A stretch of 64,000 bases of DNA from Pseudomonas fluorescens (GTDB lineage: Bacteria; Pseudomonadota; Gammaproteobacteria; Pseudomonadales; Pseudomonadaceae), in the NCBI RefSeq assembly GCF_000730425.1, contig NZ_CP008896.1:372001-436000 (forward strand), written 5' to 3'. Below, one piece after another: positions 56,634 through 64,000 of the stretch (positions within the stretch are counted from its first letter, which is position 1; each line of letters begins with the position of its first letter). Below the pieces are notes generated by a model. That model made no database searches, was not told the origin of the DNA, and was given only the letters and a program-made list of their open reading frames with translations. The translations under genes were made by a program, and so were the position numbers.

Positions 56634-57056
56634 ATGTCTGATCCACGTCTGCGCATTGTGCTGGTCGATGCCGACCCCGCCCGGCGAATGAGTATTGAGA
56701 AAGACCTCGGGTATCTGGGGTATCACCGGGTTGTGCCCGTTTCATCATTGCAGGCGTTGATCGTGCTGCTGGACAACGCTATCGACACATTTGGCCTGCT
56801 GGTGATCAATGAAGAAACCGTGCAGGCCGCCGGGGCCGGGTTCAATCAGCTCCTGGCAGACTACGCCTGCATCAGGCATTCATTGATGTACAAGGGAGCA
56901 ACCCTTCAAGTGTCTCCCGGCACCCACACCCTGTTCCCACGGTATGGCTTTATCGCCTCTGGCGTTCCGGATCGGTCGATCCTGGCCCAGGTCATGAAAC
57001 AGATCGATGGCCAGGCCAGGCATGGCGTTGCCCGTGGGTTGCCCGTACCGGGCTGA
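56634..57056 (+). CDS. stand-alone degenerate receiver-like protein
   Basis: 140 residues, 22 bp after the second EAL gene. RIVLVDADPARRMSIEKDL has the acidic pocket (DAD), but the expected phospho-Asp segment reads GLLVINEET (Asn). It may act as a phosphorylation-independent partner of the Roc-like proteins. C-terminus ends in a basic Gly/Pro tail. No output domain. Confidence 0.6.
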   Translation: MSDPRLRIVLVDADPARRMSIEKDLGYLGYHRVVPVSSLQALIVLLDNAIDTFGLLVINEETVQAAGAGFNQLLADYACIRHSLMYKGATLQVSPGTHTLFPRYGFIASGVPDRSILAQVMKQIDGQARHGVARGLPVPG

Positions 57057-57125
57057 GGCCGCCATCGGCCAAGCAGGCCGGGCACCGTGGCAATGGCCAG
57101 AAAGCCGCCAGATTGTTCCAGGCGC

Positions 57126-57983
57126 TCAGCGCAGATCGAAACGGCTGTTCAGGAATCGCTCGTGGTTTTCCTCCGCCAGCGCCATGATCCGCTCCCGGAC
57201 TTGCGCCGTATACGCATCCCATCGGGCTGGGTTGTAGCGTCTGATGGCGCGCAATACATAGTATTCAATGCTGTTCATGACATCGTCAGGGCGCTGGGGA
57301 GTGAACGCCTTGAGCAATGTGTAAAAGGCGTGGTAGTCGATTCTGTGGTTTTCTATCGATACATCGTTCGAATTGAAGAGGGTGCGCGAATACGCGATCA
57401 CCTCCAGCAACGTATTGACCTCATGCTGTGTTCTTAGATGGCCCAATGGGTCAGGACGCGCCAGTGCATCCTGATGCTGGTCAAGAATCATCTGCTCGGT
57501 AATTTCTTCGAACCAGTGCTTGTGGTTGTATTCGGGCAGGCCTTTGATGGTCTCACCGTTCGGGCCGTGCAGATAGGTCAGCGTGAACTGTGTGGTGTGT
57601 GCCCTGATTTTGTCCCTGATGGCTTCCTGATCGTTATTGAGACTGCCTTTGATCACCGCCTTGAGTCGCTTGTCCAGTTCGGCTTGTGACACGTCGCCGT
57701 CATTGACCGCCAGTGCAGAGAAGAACGGAAACTGATAGGCGTCATGCAACTCATTGCCGTAGGTATAGAAGCCGTACATGCAAGCGGCCTGATTCATCCA
57801 GGCTCCGGAAACGATGCACTTGACCGCAGACTTCGGCCCGTTGCCGTGGTCCGGGCGCACCACCATGCCGATAATGGTCTTTGCCAACTCGTCTTCAACG
57901 AAAACATAAATGAACGGAATAAACTTCCCCATCATTGAACCTGTGCGTATGACTGTTTTTGTTCCCATGATGCCGATGTTCAT
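57126..57983 (-). CDS. hypothetical protein, unrecognised family
   Basis: 285 residues with AAGGAAC before ATG 57983. No signal peptide or membrane helix. The sequence is mixed alpha/beta with aromatic-rich stretches (GAWMNQAACMYGFYTYGNELHDAYQFPFF) and a helical C-terminus. A few hydrophobic N-terminal residues (FIPFIYVFVEDEL) are probably a core strand. It is convergent with the receiver-like gene and divergent from the diguanylate cyclase. I do not recognise a family. Confidence 0.65.
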   Translation of the reverse strand: MNIGIMGTKTVIRTGSMMGKFIPFIYVFVEDELAKTIIGMVVRPDHGNGPKSAVKCIVSGAWMNQAACMYGFYTYGNELHDAYQFPFFSALAVNDGDVSQAELDKRLKAVIKGSLNNDQEAIRDKIRAHTTQFTLTYLHGPNGETIKGLPEYNHKHWFEEITEQMILDQHQDALARPDPLGHLRTQHEVNTLLEVIAYSRTLFNSNDVSIENHRIDYHAFYTLLKAFTPQRPDDVMNSIEYYVLRAIRRYNPARWDAYTAQVRERIMALAEENHERFLNSRFDLR

Positions 57984-58150
57984 CGTGATGTTCCTTGCAA
58001 TGGGGAAACCTGACGGCTGAGAGCGTCATTGACGTTGCGTTATCGGCCCCTGGGCATGAGTCTTTAGCCTCAGCGCGAATGGCTTTAATACGGGCGTTAC
58101 GCGGTACTTTCAGCGGATTTCGCTATTCTGACTGCTGGCAGGGTGCCACA

Positions 58151-59317
58151 ATGCCATTTTGTCGCGGCACTATGGATCAGGCGAATCAAATGGATGGCCA
58201 TGGACGTGAGCAGGACCAGGATTTTTTCATCGAAGAGCAGGTGCGCACCGATCGCCTGCATCAACTGTTTCGTCAATCCTTCTCTGCGGTTTTAGGCAGC
58301 TACCTGGCCGCGGGCATGCTGTGCTGGTTGTGTTGGGACCGGCTTGATCCCCGCCTGATGATCGGCTGGCTGGTATTGCTGGCAGGCTCGTCACTCCTGC
58401 GTTTGTCGATGTTCCTCCGGTACTTTCGCAGCCCCCGCAGCGAGCGCACGCCGCAGCGCTGGGAGCGCCATTATTGGCTCACTCTGGTGCTGTCGGCCGG
58501 AATCTGGGGGATGGGGGCCTTTGCCGTGATGCCCACCGATGACCGCTTGACCCAGGCGCTGGTCATGCTCTTTGCCGTGGGCATGTCGGTCAGCGCGGTG
58601 TCGTGCTACTCGGCTTACCGTTCCATGACCCTGGTGTCCATGGCCCTGGTGTTGTTGCCGTGTACCCTGTGGTTGCTGGTGCAGCCTTCCAAGATGCAGA
58701 TGGGCATGGCGATCGCCGTGCTGGTGTTCTCGTCATTTGTCGTGGGCGCCTCGCGTAAATTGTCCGAGGCTCTGGAAACGGCGTTTCGCCTGACCCGTGA
58801 AATAGAGCGGGCCCACAGTATTTCAACGCGCGCGGCCCAGACCGATGAGCTCACCGGGCTGATGAACCGCCGGGCGTTCTTCGACAAGGCTCAGGTGCTG
58901 TATGACCAATGCAAGCGCACCCACCAGCCGCTGTGTGCGTTGATGCTGGACATGGATCACTTCAAGGCCATCAACGACACCTACGGCCACCAGGCCGGGG
59001 ACCGGGTTTTACGGCAGATTGGCCAGGTCATCAGCGCCTCCTTTCGCCAGGCAGATATCTACGGCCGCCTGGGGGGGGAGGAGTTTGCGGTGCTGTTGCC
59101 CGACACCACGCTCGAAGTGGCGCGGGACATCGGCGAGCAACTGATCCGCGCCATTGCCGGCTTGACCATCGACCCGGTTCACGGATTGAGTGCGAGTCTG
59201 GGCGTGGCTTCGACCCATGCCGTGGGTGATGACTTGCAGCACCTGATGAACACTGCCGACAAGGCGTTGTACCGAGCCAAGGCCATGGGTCGCAACCAGG
59301 TGGCGGTTGCGTCCTAG
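58151..59317 (+). CDS. membrane-bound diguanylate cyclase (GGDEF)
   Basis: 388 residues from ATG 58151; ATGs at 58172 and 58190 are possible and no ribosome site is decisive. Five or six membrane helices (about 45-205) form an integral sensor domain. The GGDEF domain (about 230-385) has DELTGLMNRRAFF, DMDHFKAINDTYGHQAGD, the active signature GGEEF and an RQAD inhibitory site five residues upstream. It makes c-di-GMP and is expected to be feedback-inhibited. It ends two bases before the end of the convergent kinase gene. Confidence 0.92.
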   Translation: MPFCRGTMDQANQMDGHGREQDQDFFIEEQVRTDRLHQLFRQSFSAVLGSYLAAGMLCWLCWDRLDPRLMIGWLVLLAGSSLLRLSMFLRYFRSPRSERTPQRWERHYWLTLVLSAGIWGMGAFAVMPTDDRLTQALVMLFAVGMSVSAVSCYSAYRSMTLVSMALVLLPCTLWLLVQPSKMQMGMAIAVLVFSSFVVGASRKLSEALETAFRLTREIERAHSISTRAAQTDELTGLMNRRAFFDKAQVLYDQCKRTHQPLCALMLDMDHFKAINDTYGHQAGDRVLRQIGQVISASFRQADIYGRLGGEEFAVLLPDTTLEVARDIGEQLIRAIAGLTIDPVHGLSASLGVASTHAVGDDLQHLMNTADKALYRAKAMGRNQVAVAS

Positions 59318-59319
59318 CT

Positions 59320-61506
59320 TCAATCCTTGCCCATGGCCTTGGCCAGCACCCGTGAGATCTGGTCGGCAGAGTAGGGTTTGGCCAGGAACTCAAAACCGTC
59401 ATAGCCACAATTGGCCAGCTCTTCGCTGTAGCCGGATGTGAGGATCACCGGCAGGTCGGGCCGGCGCCGGCGCAGTTCCCGTGCCAGCGCCACGCCCCCC
59501 ATGCCCGGCATCACCACGTCGGAAAACACCCCATCGAACGCCCGGGCATCCGGGCCGATCATCTCCAGGGCTTCTTCGGCATGGGTGGCCCAGATGGTCT
59601 GGTAACCCAGGTCCTGCAGGATCTGGTTGGCGAAGCGGCCCACTTCCAGGTTGTCTTCCACGATCAGGATGCGTCGCTGCATGGCGTGCGGGTCCAGCTC
59701 AAGTGGCGCCCGCACGGCGCTGTCGAGGATCGCCTCGGGCTCCACCTGCGGCAGATACAGGGTAAACACCGTGCCTTGGCCGAGCACGCTGGCGACATCG
59801 ACGTTGCCTCCCGATTGCTTGGCAAACCCGAACACCTGCGACAGCCCAAGCCCGGTGCCTTTGCCGACCTCCTTGGTGGTGAAGAACGGTTCGAAGATGC
59901 GTTCAAAGGTCGTCGAGTCAATCCCGCTGCCGGTGTCCGCCAGGGAGATCGCCACGAAGGGCTTGCCTGAGCCGCCATGCCCGCGAATGCTCGGCAGCGG
60001 TTGGTCCCTTTCCAGGCGCAACACCAGCGTGCCCTGGCCGTCCATTGCATCCCGGGCATTGAGGGCAATGTTGATCAGGGCCGTTTCAAACTGACTGGAG
60101 TCCGCGCAGACGTAACAGTTCCGTGCTGGCAATTGGACGCTGACATGGATCCGCGCGCCGGTGACCGTCTCCAGCATGTCGCCGATGTTTTGTACACGCA
60201 GGCCTACATCGAACACCTGCGGGTTCAGTGGTTGGCGCCGGGCGAATGCGAGCAATTGGCTGGTCAGCTTGCTGGCACGTTCCACCGTATCGGTCACGGC
60301 ACTCATATAGCGCTGGCGGCGCTCTTCGGGCAGGTTGGGCATGCGCAGGAAGTCGACCGAGGAGCGGATGATTGTCAGCAGGTTGTTGAAGTCGTGCGCG
60401 ACACCACCGGTTAACTGGCCAATGGCTTCGAGCTTCTGGGACTGGCGCAACGCTGCTTCAGTCTGGTTGAGCTGGGTGGTGCGTTCCATGACCCGTTGCT
60501 CCAGGGTCGCATTCAAATCGGCCAGCGCCGACAGGCCCTCGCGGACGATGGCATCGGCACGCACCCGTTCGATGTGGGCCCAGGAGCGCTCCGTGACTTC
60601 ACGCAAGAGCGCCAGGTCATAGGACGACCAGCGGCGCGGGACGCGGTCGTGAATGGCCATGAGTGCGGTCAGGCGTCCGGACTTGATCAGCGGCATGCAA
60701 AGCGTCGCCGTCACGCCAATGGCCTGGAAGGTCGCGGCTTCCTCGGGTGTCAGCTCCGTCAGGTTGTCATTGATGATCAACGGCTCGCCGGCCTGCAGGC
60801 GCCTGACTGCCAGTTGGCCGAAGTCAGCCAGGCGGTAATGGCCCACGATGCTGGGCGAACCCTCTGCTGCCCAGTTGCCGCGGATGGTAAAGCCGTTTTC
60901 GTCGGCCTCCATGTCGGCATAGGCGCAGTTGGACAGGTTCAGGTGACTCGCCACTACCTGGGTGGTGGCCGCCATGATCGCCGCCGGATCGCTGGCGTTG
61001 GCCACACCATTGCTGATCGCATCCAGCACGGCGAGGCGGCGGGCCATGAACACTGAGTTGGTGGTTTCGGTCACGGTGTCGAGAATGCCCACGACCTTGC
61101 CGCCGGCATCGCGGATGGGGCTGTAGCAAAACGTGAAATACGCCTGTTCTGGCGCACTACCGCGCTCGATGATCAACGGGAAGTCTTCGATAAACGTGGC
61201 GTGGCCGGCGAATGCTGCGTCGGCGATCGGGCTGATCTGGCTCCAGGCTTCCTGCCAGAGGGTACTGAAGGGCTGGCCCAGTCCTTGCGGTTTATCGCCA
61301 AGGATCGGCAGGAACGCGTCGTTGTACAGGGTAATCAGCTCGGGGCCCCAGACCACCGCCTGGGGGAAATGGGAGGCAAGACTCAACGAAACAGTTGTCT
61401 TGAGTACATCCGGCCAATGATCCATCGGCCCCAACGGGGTGTTGGCCCAGTCATGGTGGCGAATTTGGCCGGCCATTTCGCCGCAATCTTGCAGCCAGTC
61501 TGTCAT
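59320..61506 (-). CDS. PAS/GAF hybrid histidine kinase with C-terminal receiver
   Basis: 728 residues. An N-terminal PAS-like region (about 25-150: GPELITLYNDAFLPILGDKP), a GAF domain (about 155-315: AVLDAISNGVANASDPAAIM, CMPLIKSGRLTALMAIHD), a coiled linker, HisKA H371 (LTGGVAHDFNNLL), HATPase (N in ALINIALNARDAM, DTGSGI, GTGLGL) and a receiver (ILIVEDN; VFSDVVMPGMGG). No membrane helices, so it is a cytoplasmic sensor, possibly of light or redox. Its target is unknown. Confidence 0.9.
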   Translation of the reverse strand: MTDWLQDCGEMAGQIRHHDWANTPLGPMDHWPDVLKTTVSLSLASHFPQAVVWGPELITLYNDAFLPILGDKPQGLGQPFSTLWQEAWSQISPIADAAFAGHATFIEDFPLIIERGSAPEQAYFTFCYSPIRDAGGKVVGILDTVTETTNSVFMARRLAVLDAISNGVANASDPAAIMAATTQVVASHLNLSNCAYADMEADENGFTIRGNWAAEGSPSIVGHYRLADFGQLAVRRLQAGEPLIINDNLTELTPEEAATFQAIGVTATLCMPLIKSGRLTALMAIHDRVPRRWSSYDLALLREVTERSWAHIERVRADAIVREGLSALADLNATLEQRVMERTTQLNQTEAALRQSQKLEAIGQLTGGVAHDFNNLLTIIRSSVDFLRMPNLPEERRQRYMSAVTDTVERASKLTSQLLAFARRQPLNPQVFDVGLRVQNIGDMLETVTGARIHVSVQLPARNCYVCADSSQFETALINIALNARDAMDGQGTLVLRLERDQPLPSIRGHGGSGKPFVAISLADTGSGIDSTTFERIFEPFFTTKEVGKGTGLGLSQVFGFAKQSGGNVDVASVLGQGTVFTLYLPQVEPEAILDSAVRAPLELDPHAMQRRILIVEDNLEVGRFANQILQDLGYQTIWATHAEEALEMIGPDARAFDGVFSDVVMPGMGGVALARELRRRRPDLPVILTSGYSEELANCGYDGFEFLAKPYSADQISRVLAKAMGKD

Positions 61507-61591
61507 TTGCTGATTACCTTATTTGTCGCACTCTGCGGTATTGCATCGCAATGCCCAGCAACAGACCTGAACCGCTGCGGTCAGTTCAGCG

Positions 61592-62443
61592 CTATTGCGT
61601 ACCGAGTAGTGCCGTCCAGTAGATGCCGGCGTCGCTCTTGGGATCCAGCCCATAGGCCGCGCCCAATTCGCGAAACTGCGGGTTCATCAGGTTGGCGCAA
61701 TGACCGGGGCTGGCGAGCCAGCCGTCGACCACTTTGCGCGGCGTATCCAGGCCGGCTGCAATGTTTTCACCGACCTGCTGGGCTGCATAACCTGCCAGTT
61801 CCGCCCGGTCGCCCGGGGTGCGGCCGTCGCGGTCCAGGTGGTCGAAGAAGTTATGGTTGGCCATGTTGCGTGCATGACTGTCAGCTGCGCTTGCCAACTG
61901 GGCGTTCCAGGCCAGCGGCGTGGTGGCAGCGAAGGCCTGCTCGCCACACTGGCGCGGTTGCTTGCGGGCGGCGTTGACCATCTCCAGCAACTGCGGGCCA
62001 GCCTCCTGCGAACTGGCCAGGCCGCGACTCAACAGTGGGCGGGCGAGGACAATGCGCCAGTCCTGGCCATTGTTGCTGACGCCGATATCGACGAATTGCG
62101 GGTCCAGCACCACCCGGCAGAAACTCTCGCGCACCGCTTTCATCGCCGATTGCCAATCGCGCGGCCCGGACAGGCTGATCGCCTGCACATTGACCATCGG
62201 GTAGGCCACCTGGGCCAGGGCTTGCTGCAAATCGCCGACATTGTTGACCGGCAACACCAGGCGCGGGTCGACCGCCAAGGGTGGCAACTCCTGGGAGCCC
62301 TGGTCGCCACAGCGCTGCACCTGGCTGCGGTATTGGTTGATCGAGTCGATCAATTGACTCTCTTCGCTCGCCGACGCCGTGGCGCAAAACACCAGACTGG
62401 CGGCCAGCGTCGTAACACCTATCATCAATGACAGCGCGCGCAT
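61592..62443 (-). CDS. CAP-domain (SCP-like) exported protein
   Basis: 283 residues with a signal peptide (about 1-25, ending ASA). The C-terminal CAP domain (about 155-280) has LLEMVNAARKQPRQCG, the conserved SHARNMANHNFFDHLDRDGRTP and VGENIAAGLDTPRKVVDGWLASPGHCANLMNP, with the two His and Glu that form the CAP cavity. The N-terminal 130 residues are an additional, unrecognised domain with paired cysteines. Role of bacterial CAP proteins is unclear. Confidence 0.88.
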   Translation of the reverse strand: MRALSLMIGVTTLAASLVFCATASASEESQLIDSINQYRSQVQRCGDQGSQELPPLAVDPRLVLPVNNVGDLQQALAQVAYPMVNVQAISLSGPRDWQSAMKAVRESFCRVVLDPQFVDIGVSNNGQDWRIVLARPLLSRGLASSQEAGPQLLEMVNAARKQPRQCGEQAFAATTPLAWNAQLASAADSHARNMANHNFFDHLDRDGRTPGDRAELAGYAAQQVGENIAAGLDTPRKVVDGWLASPGHCANLMNPQFRELGAAYGLDPKSDAGIYWTALLGTQ

Positions 62444-62523
62444 GGACGTTTCCCTTGAGCATGAAAGTGCCCATGATGCGCGATGAAGGGGCGCAGATGC
62501 ACCCCTTGGGCAACATTTTGCCC

Positions 62524-63852
62524 TCAGTTCTTGAATGTCGAGTGCTTGCGGCCCTGGTCACACAGGGCAAATACCACCACCAGCACCGACGCGATAGCGA
62601 GGATGATCACTACGCCGTCCGTCGAGTGAGTGGTCGAGGCCGCGACCATCGACAGGGCACCCAGCGGCGCCAGGCCACCGGCGATGGCCGTACCGATTTC
62701 ACGTCCGGTCCCGAAGCCCGAGGAGCGGGTCTGGGTCGGGAACTGACGGCTCAGGAACGAACCCTGGGGGGCAAACATCATCGGGGCGAGGATCCCGGTG
62801 CCGATCCCGATGGCCAGGTAGATCATCAGGCTTTCACCAGTGTTCAACAGCGCCAGGAACGGGTAGGCGAACAGCAGCGAGAGCACACCGCCAAGTACCA
62901 GTACCGACTTGCTGCTCCACTTGTCACACAGCCAGCCGAAGCACGGCACGGCGACAATGGCCACCAGGCTGGCGATGGTCACCGACAGCGAAGTGACATG
63001 CACGTCGACACCCTTGAACTGGGTGAGGTAGGCCAGGGAAAAAGTCTTGAAGATGTAGCTCAGGGCGTTGTAGCCAACCGCCACGAAGAACACCACCGCC
63101 AGGCCCTTGAGGTCATTTTTGAACAGGGCCTTGAGCGGCGAGACCTTGGCCTTGGCCGGCTCTTTGCTCAGCTCCTTGAACTCCGGGGTTTCCGGAATGC
63201 TGCTACGCACCCACAAGCCAACACCCACCAGGGCGATGCTGCAGATGAACGGAATGCGCCAGCCGCCGGCCAGCAGGAACTCATTGCCATTGATGGTCAG
63301 CAGGTACACGGTCAGCGATGACAGCAGCAAGCCCAGGTTCAACCCCAGCGCCGGCCAGGCCCCCTGGCTGCCGCGCTTGCCTTCTGAGGCGTGCTCGTAG
63401 GAGGTGACTGCTGCCCCCGACAACTCGGCACCGGCGCCCAGGCCCTGGATGATGCGGATAAACACCAGAATGATCGGCGCCCAGATGCCAATCGAGGCGT
63501 AGCTGGGGATCAGGCCGATCAGCGTGGTGCACACGCCCATCATGCAGAACGTCAGCACCAGCACATGCTTGCGGCCGAACTTGTCACCCAGGTAGCCGAA
63601 CAGGATGCCGCCGAAGGGGCGGGCGATAAAGCCGATGGCAAAGGTAGAGAAGGCCATCAGGGTCGCGGTTTTCGGGTCACTGTTATCAAAGAAGATCTTC
63701 GAAAAGACAATCGCTGCCATGGTTGCGTAGAGGTAGAAGTCGTACCACTCCAGCATCGAACCGAAAATGGTGGCGGCAGCGACCTTGCGCAGGCGCTTCT
63801 TGGTGTGTGCCGGGGTTTCCACCGTGGCCGGGTTGTGGGCTGTTGCCGTCAT
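62524..63852 (-). CDS. MFS transporter, metabolite:H+ symporter (MHS) family
   Basis: 442 residues. Twelve membrane segments; N-terminal signature RKVAAATIFGSMLEWYDFYLYA and GGILFGYLGDKFGRKHVLVLTF (motif A) plus RIIQGLGAGAELSGAAV are typical of MHS carriers (ProP, ShiA, citrate/alpha-ketoglutarate type). Expected to import a carboxylate or similar solute with protons. Substrate not identifiable from sequence. Confidence 0.92.
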   Translation of the reverse strand: MTATAHNPATVETPAHTKKRLRKVAAATIFGSMLEWYDFYLYATMAAIVFSKIFFDNSDPKTATLMAFSTFAIGFIARPFGGILFGYLGDKFGRKHVLVLTFCMMGVCTTLIGLIPSYASIGIWAPIILVFIRIIQGLGAGAELSGAAVTSYEHASEGKRGSQGAWPALGLNLGLLLSSLTVYLLTINGNEFLLAGGWRIPFICSIALVGVGLWVRSSIPETPEFKELSKEPAKAKVSPLKALFKNDLKGLAVVFFVAVGYNALSYIFKTFSLAYLTQFKGVDVHVTSLSVTIASLVAIVAVPCFGWLCDKWSSKSVLVLGGVLSLLFAYPFLALLNTGESLMIYLAIGIGTGILAPMMFAPQGSFLSRQFPTQTRSSGFGTGREIGTAIAGGLAPLGALSMVAASTTHSTDGVVIILAIASVLVVVFALCDQGRKHSTFKN

Positions 63853-63907
63853 GCTGTACTTCCTTCTCAGTCATTGTATTTATTAGGGTGTTGCGAACGC
63901 GCTCAAC

Positions 63908-64000
63908 TGTGGGAGCTGTCGAGCCTTGGCGCGGCTGCGATAGCGGTGGGGCAGGCGATACATGTGTTGCCTTTGCCGCCGCGATCGCAGCCTCGCGGGG
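63908..64000. repeat. Pseudomonas intergenic repeat, cut by window edge
   Basis: TGTGGGAGCTGTCGAGC... with GGCTGCGATAGCGG and, further on, an inverted GCCGCGATCGCAGCC, resembling the 'TGTGGGAGC...GCGATAGCGG' repeats frequent in P. fluorescens-group genomes. Incomplete at the right end. Confidence 0.65.

Noticed and set aside
46154..57056. Interpretation of the fimbrial locus as type IV or Flp pili
   Set aside because: Chaperone, usher and donor-strand subunits are clear; no pilin peptidase or secretion ATPase is present.

Overview
The window looks like a chromosomal segment of a Pseudomonas, most likely of the P. fluorescens group. The evidence is the GC-rich housekeeping-style DNA, a Roc-like/chaperone-usher fimbrial locus, a typical intergenic repeat at the right edge (from 63908), and many LysR, MFS and c-di-GMP genes. 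No species can be named from sequence inspection alone.

Region 1 (1-21.4 kb) is the late half of a siphovirus-type prophage, all on the + strand: portal, minor head protein, scaffold, capsid, connectors, tail tube, a lambda-style G/GT tail chaperone pair with an in-frame GGGAAAG slip site, tape measure, M/L/K-like tail tip proteins, a J-like tip protein and a beta-helix-type tailspike. Between tailspike and lysis genes sits an AT-rich cargo ('moron') locus: an O-antigen-polymerase-like membrane protein with its own promoter, and a 44-residue single-helix protein on the opposite strand, also with its own promoter. A GH19 endolysin and an embedded Rz/Rz1 spanin pair follow. The prophage ends at a 48-nt 3' copy of tRNA-Cys (21350-21397). 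Integrase, repressor and terminase lie left of the window.

Region 2 (21.4-39 kb) is an accessory mosaic between the tRNA-Cys att copy and a tRNA-Leu gene. It has a decayed second integrase, fimbrial, holin-like, IS66 and SRAP-like remnants, MarR, an alcohol dehydrogenase with divergent LysR, two LysE exporters, a P450/monooxygenase pair with divergent ArsR regulator, a two-component system with divergent small membrane proteins, an APH(3')-III-like kinase gene bounded by IS5-type ends, an IS5-family transposase with a frameshift, and an MliC-like lipoprotein. A roughly 118-bp dispersed repeat occurs near both tRNA sites.

Region 3 (39-46 kb) holds a likely operon of a sulfide:quinone-reductase-like flavoprotein, a DUF1641 protein and a Tam-like methyltransferase; a Bcr/CflA-type exporter with its TetR regulator and operator; and a TonB-dependent receptor behind a Fur-box-like site.

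Region 4 (46-57 kb) is a chaperone-usher fimbrial operon (subunit, chaperone, usher, adhesin) followed by a Roc-like regulatory set: REC-EAL protein, NarL-type regulator, hybrid kinase whose Hpt domain is cut by a G8 tract, a second REC-EAL protein and a stand-alone degenerate receiver. A shared GGAAAYTTCCGAGA motif upstream of the fimbrial operon and of the second EAL gene suggests co-regulation.

Region 5 (57-64 kb) has an unrecognised protein, a membrane diguanylate cyclase, a PAS/GAF hybrid kinase, a CAP-domain secreted protein and an MHS-type transporter.
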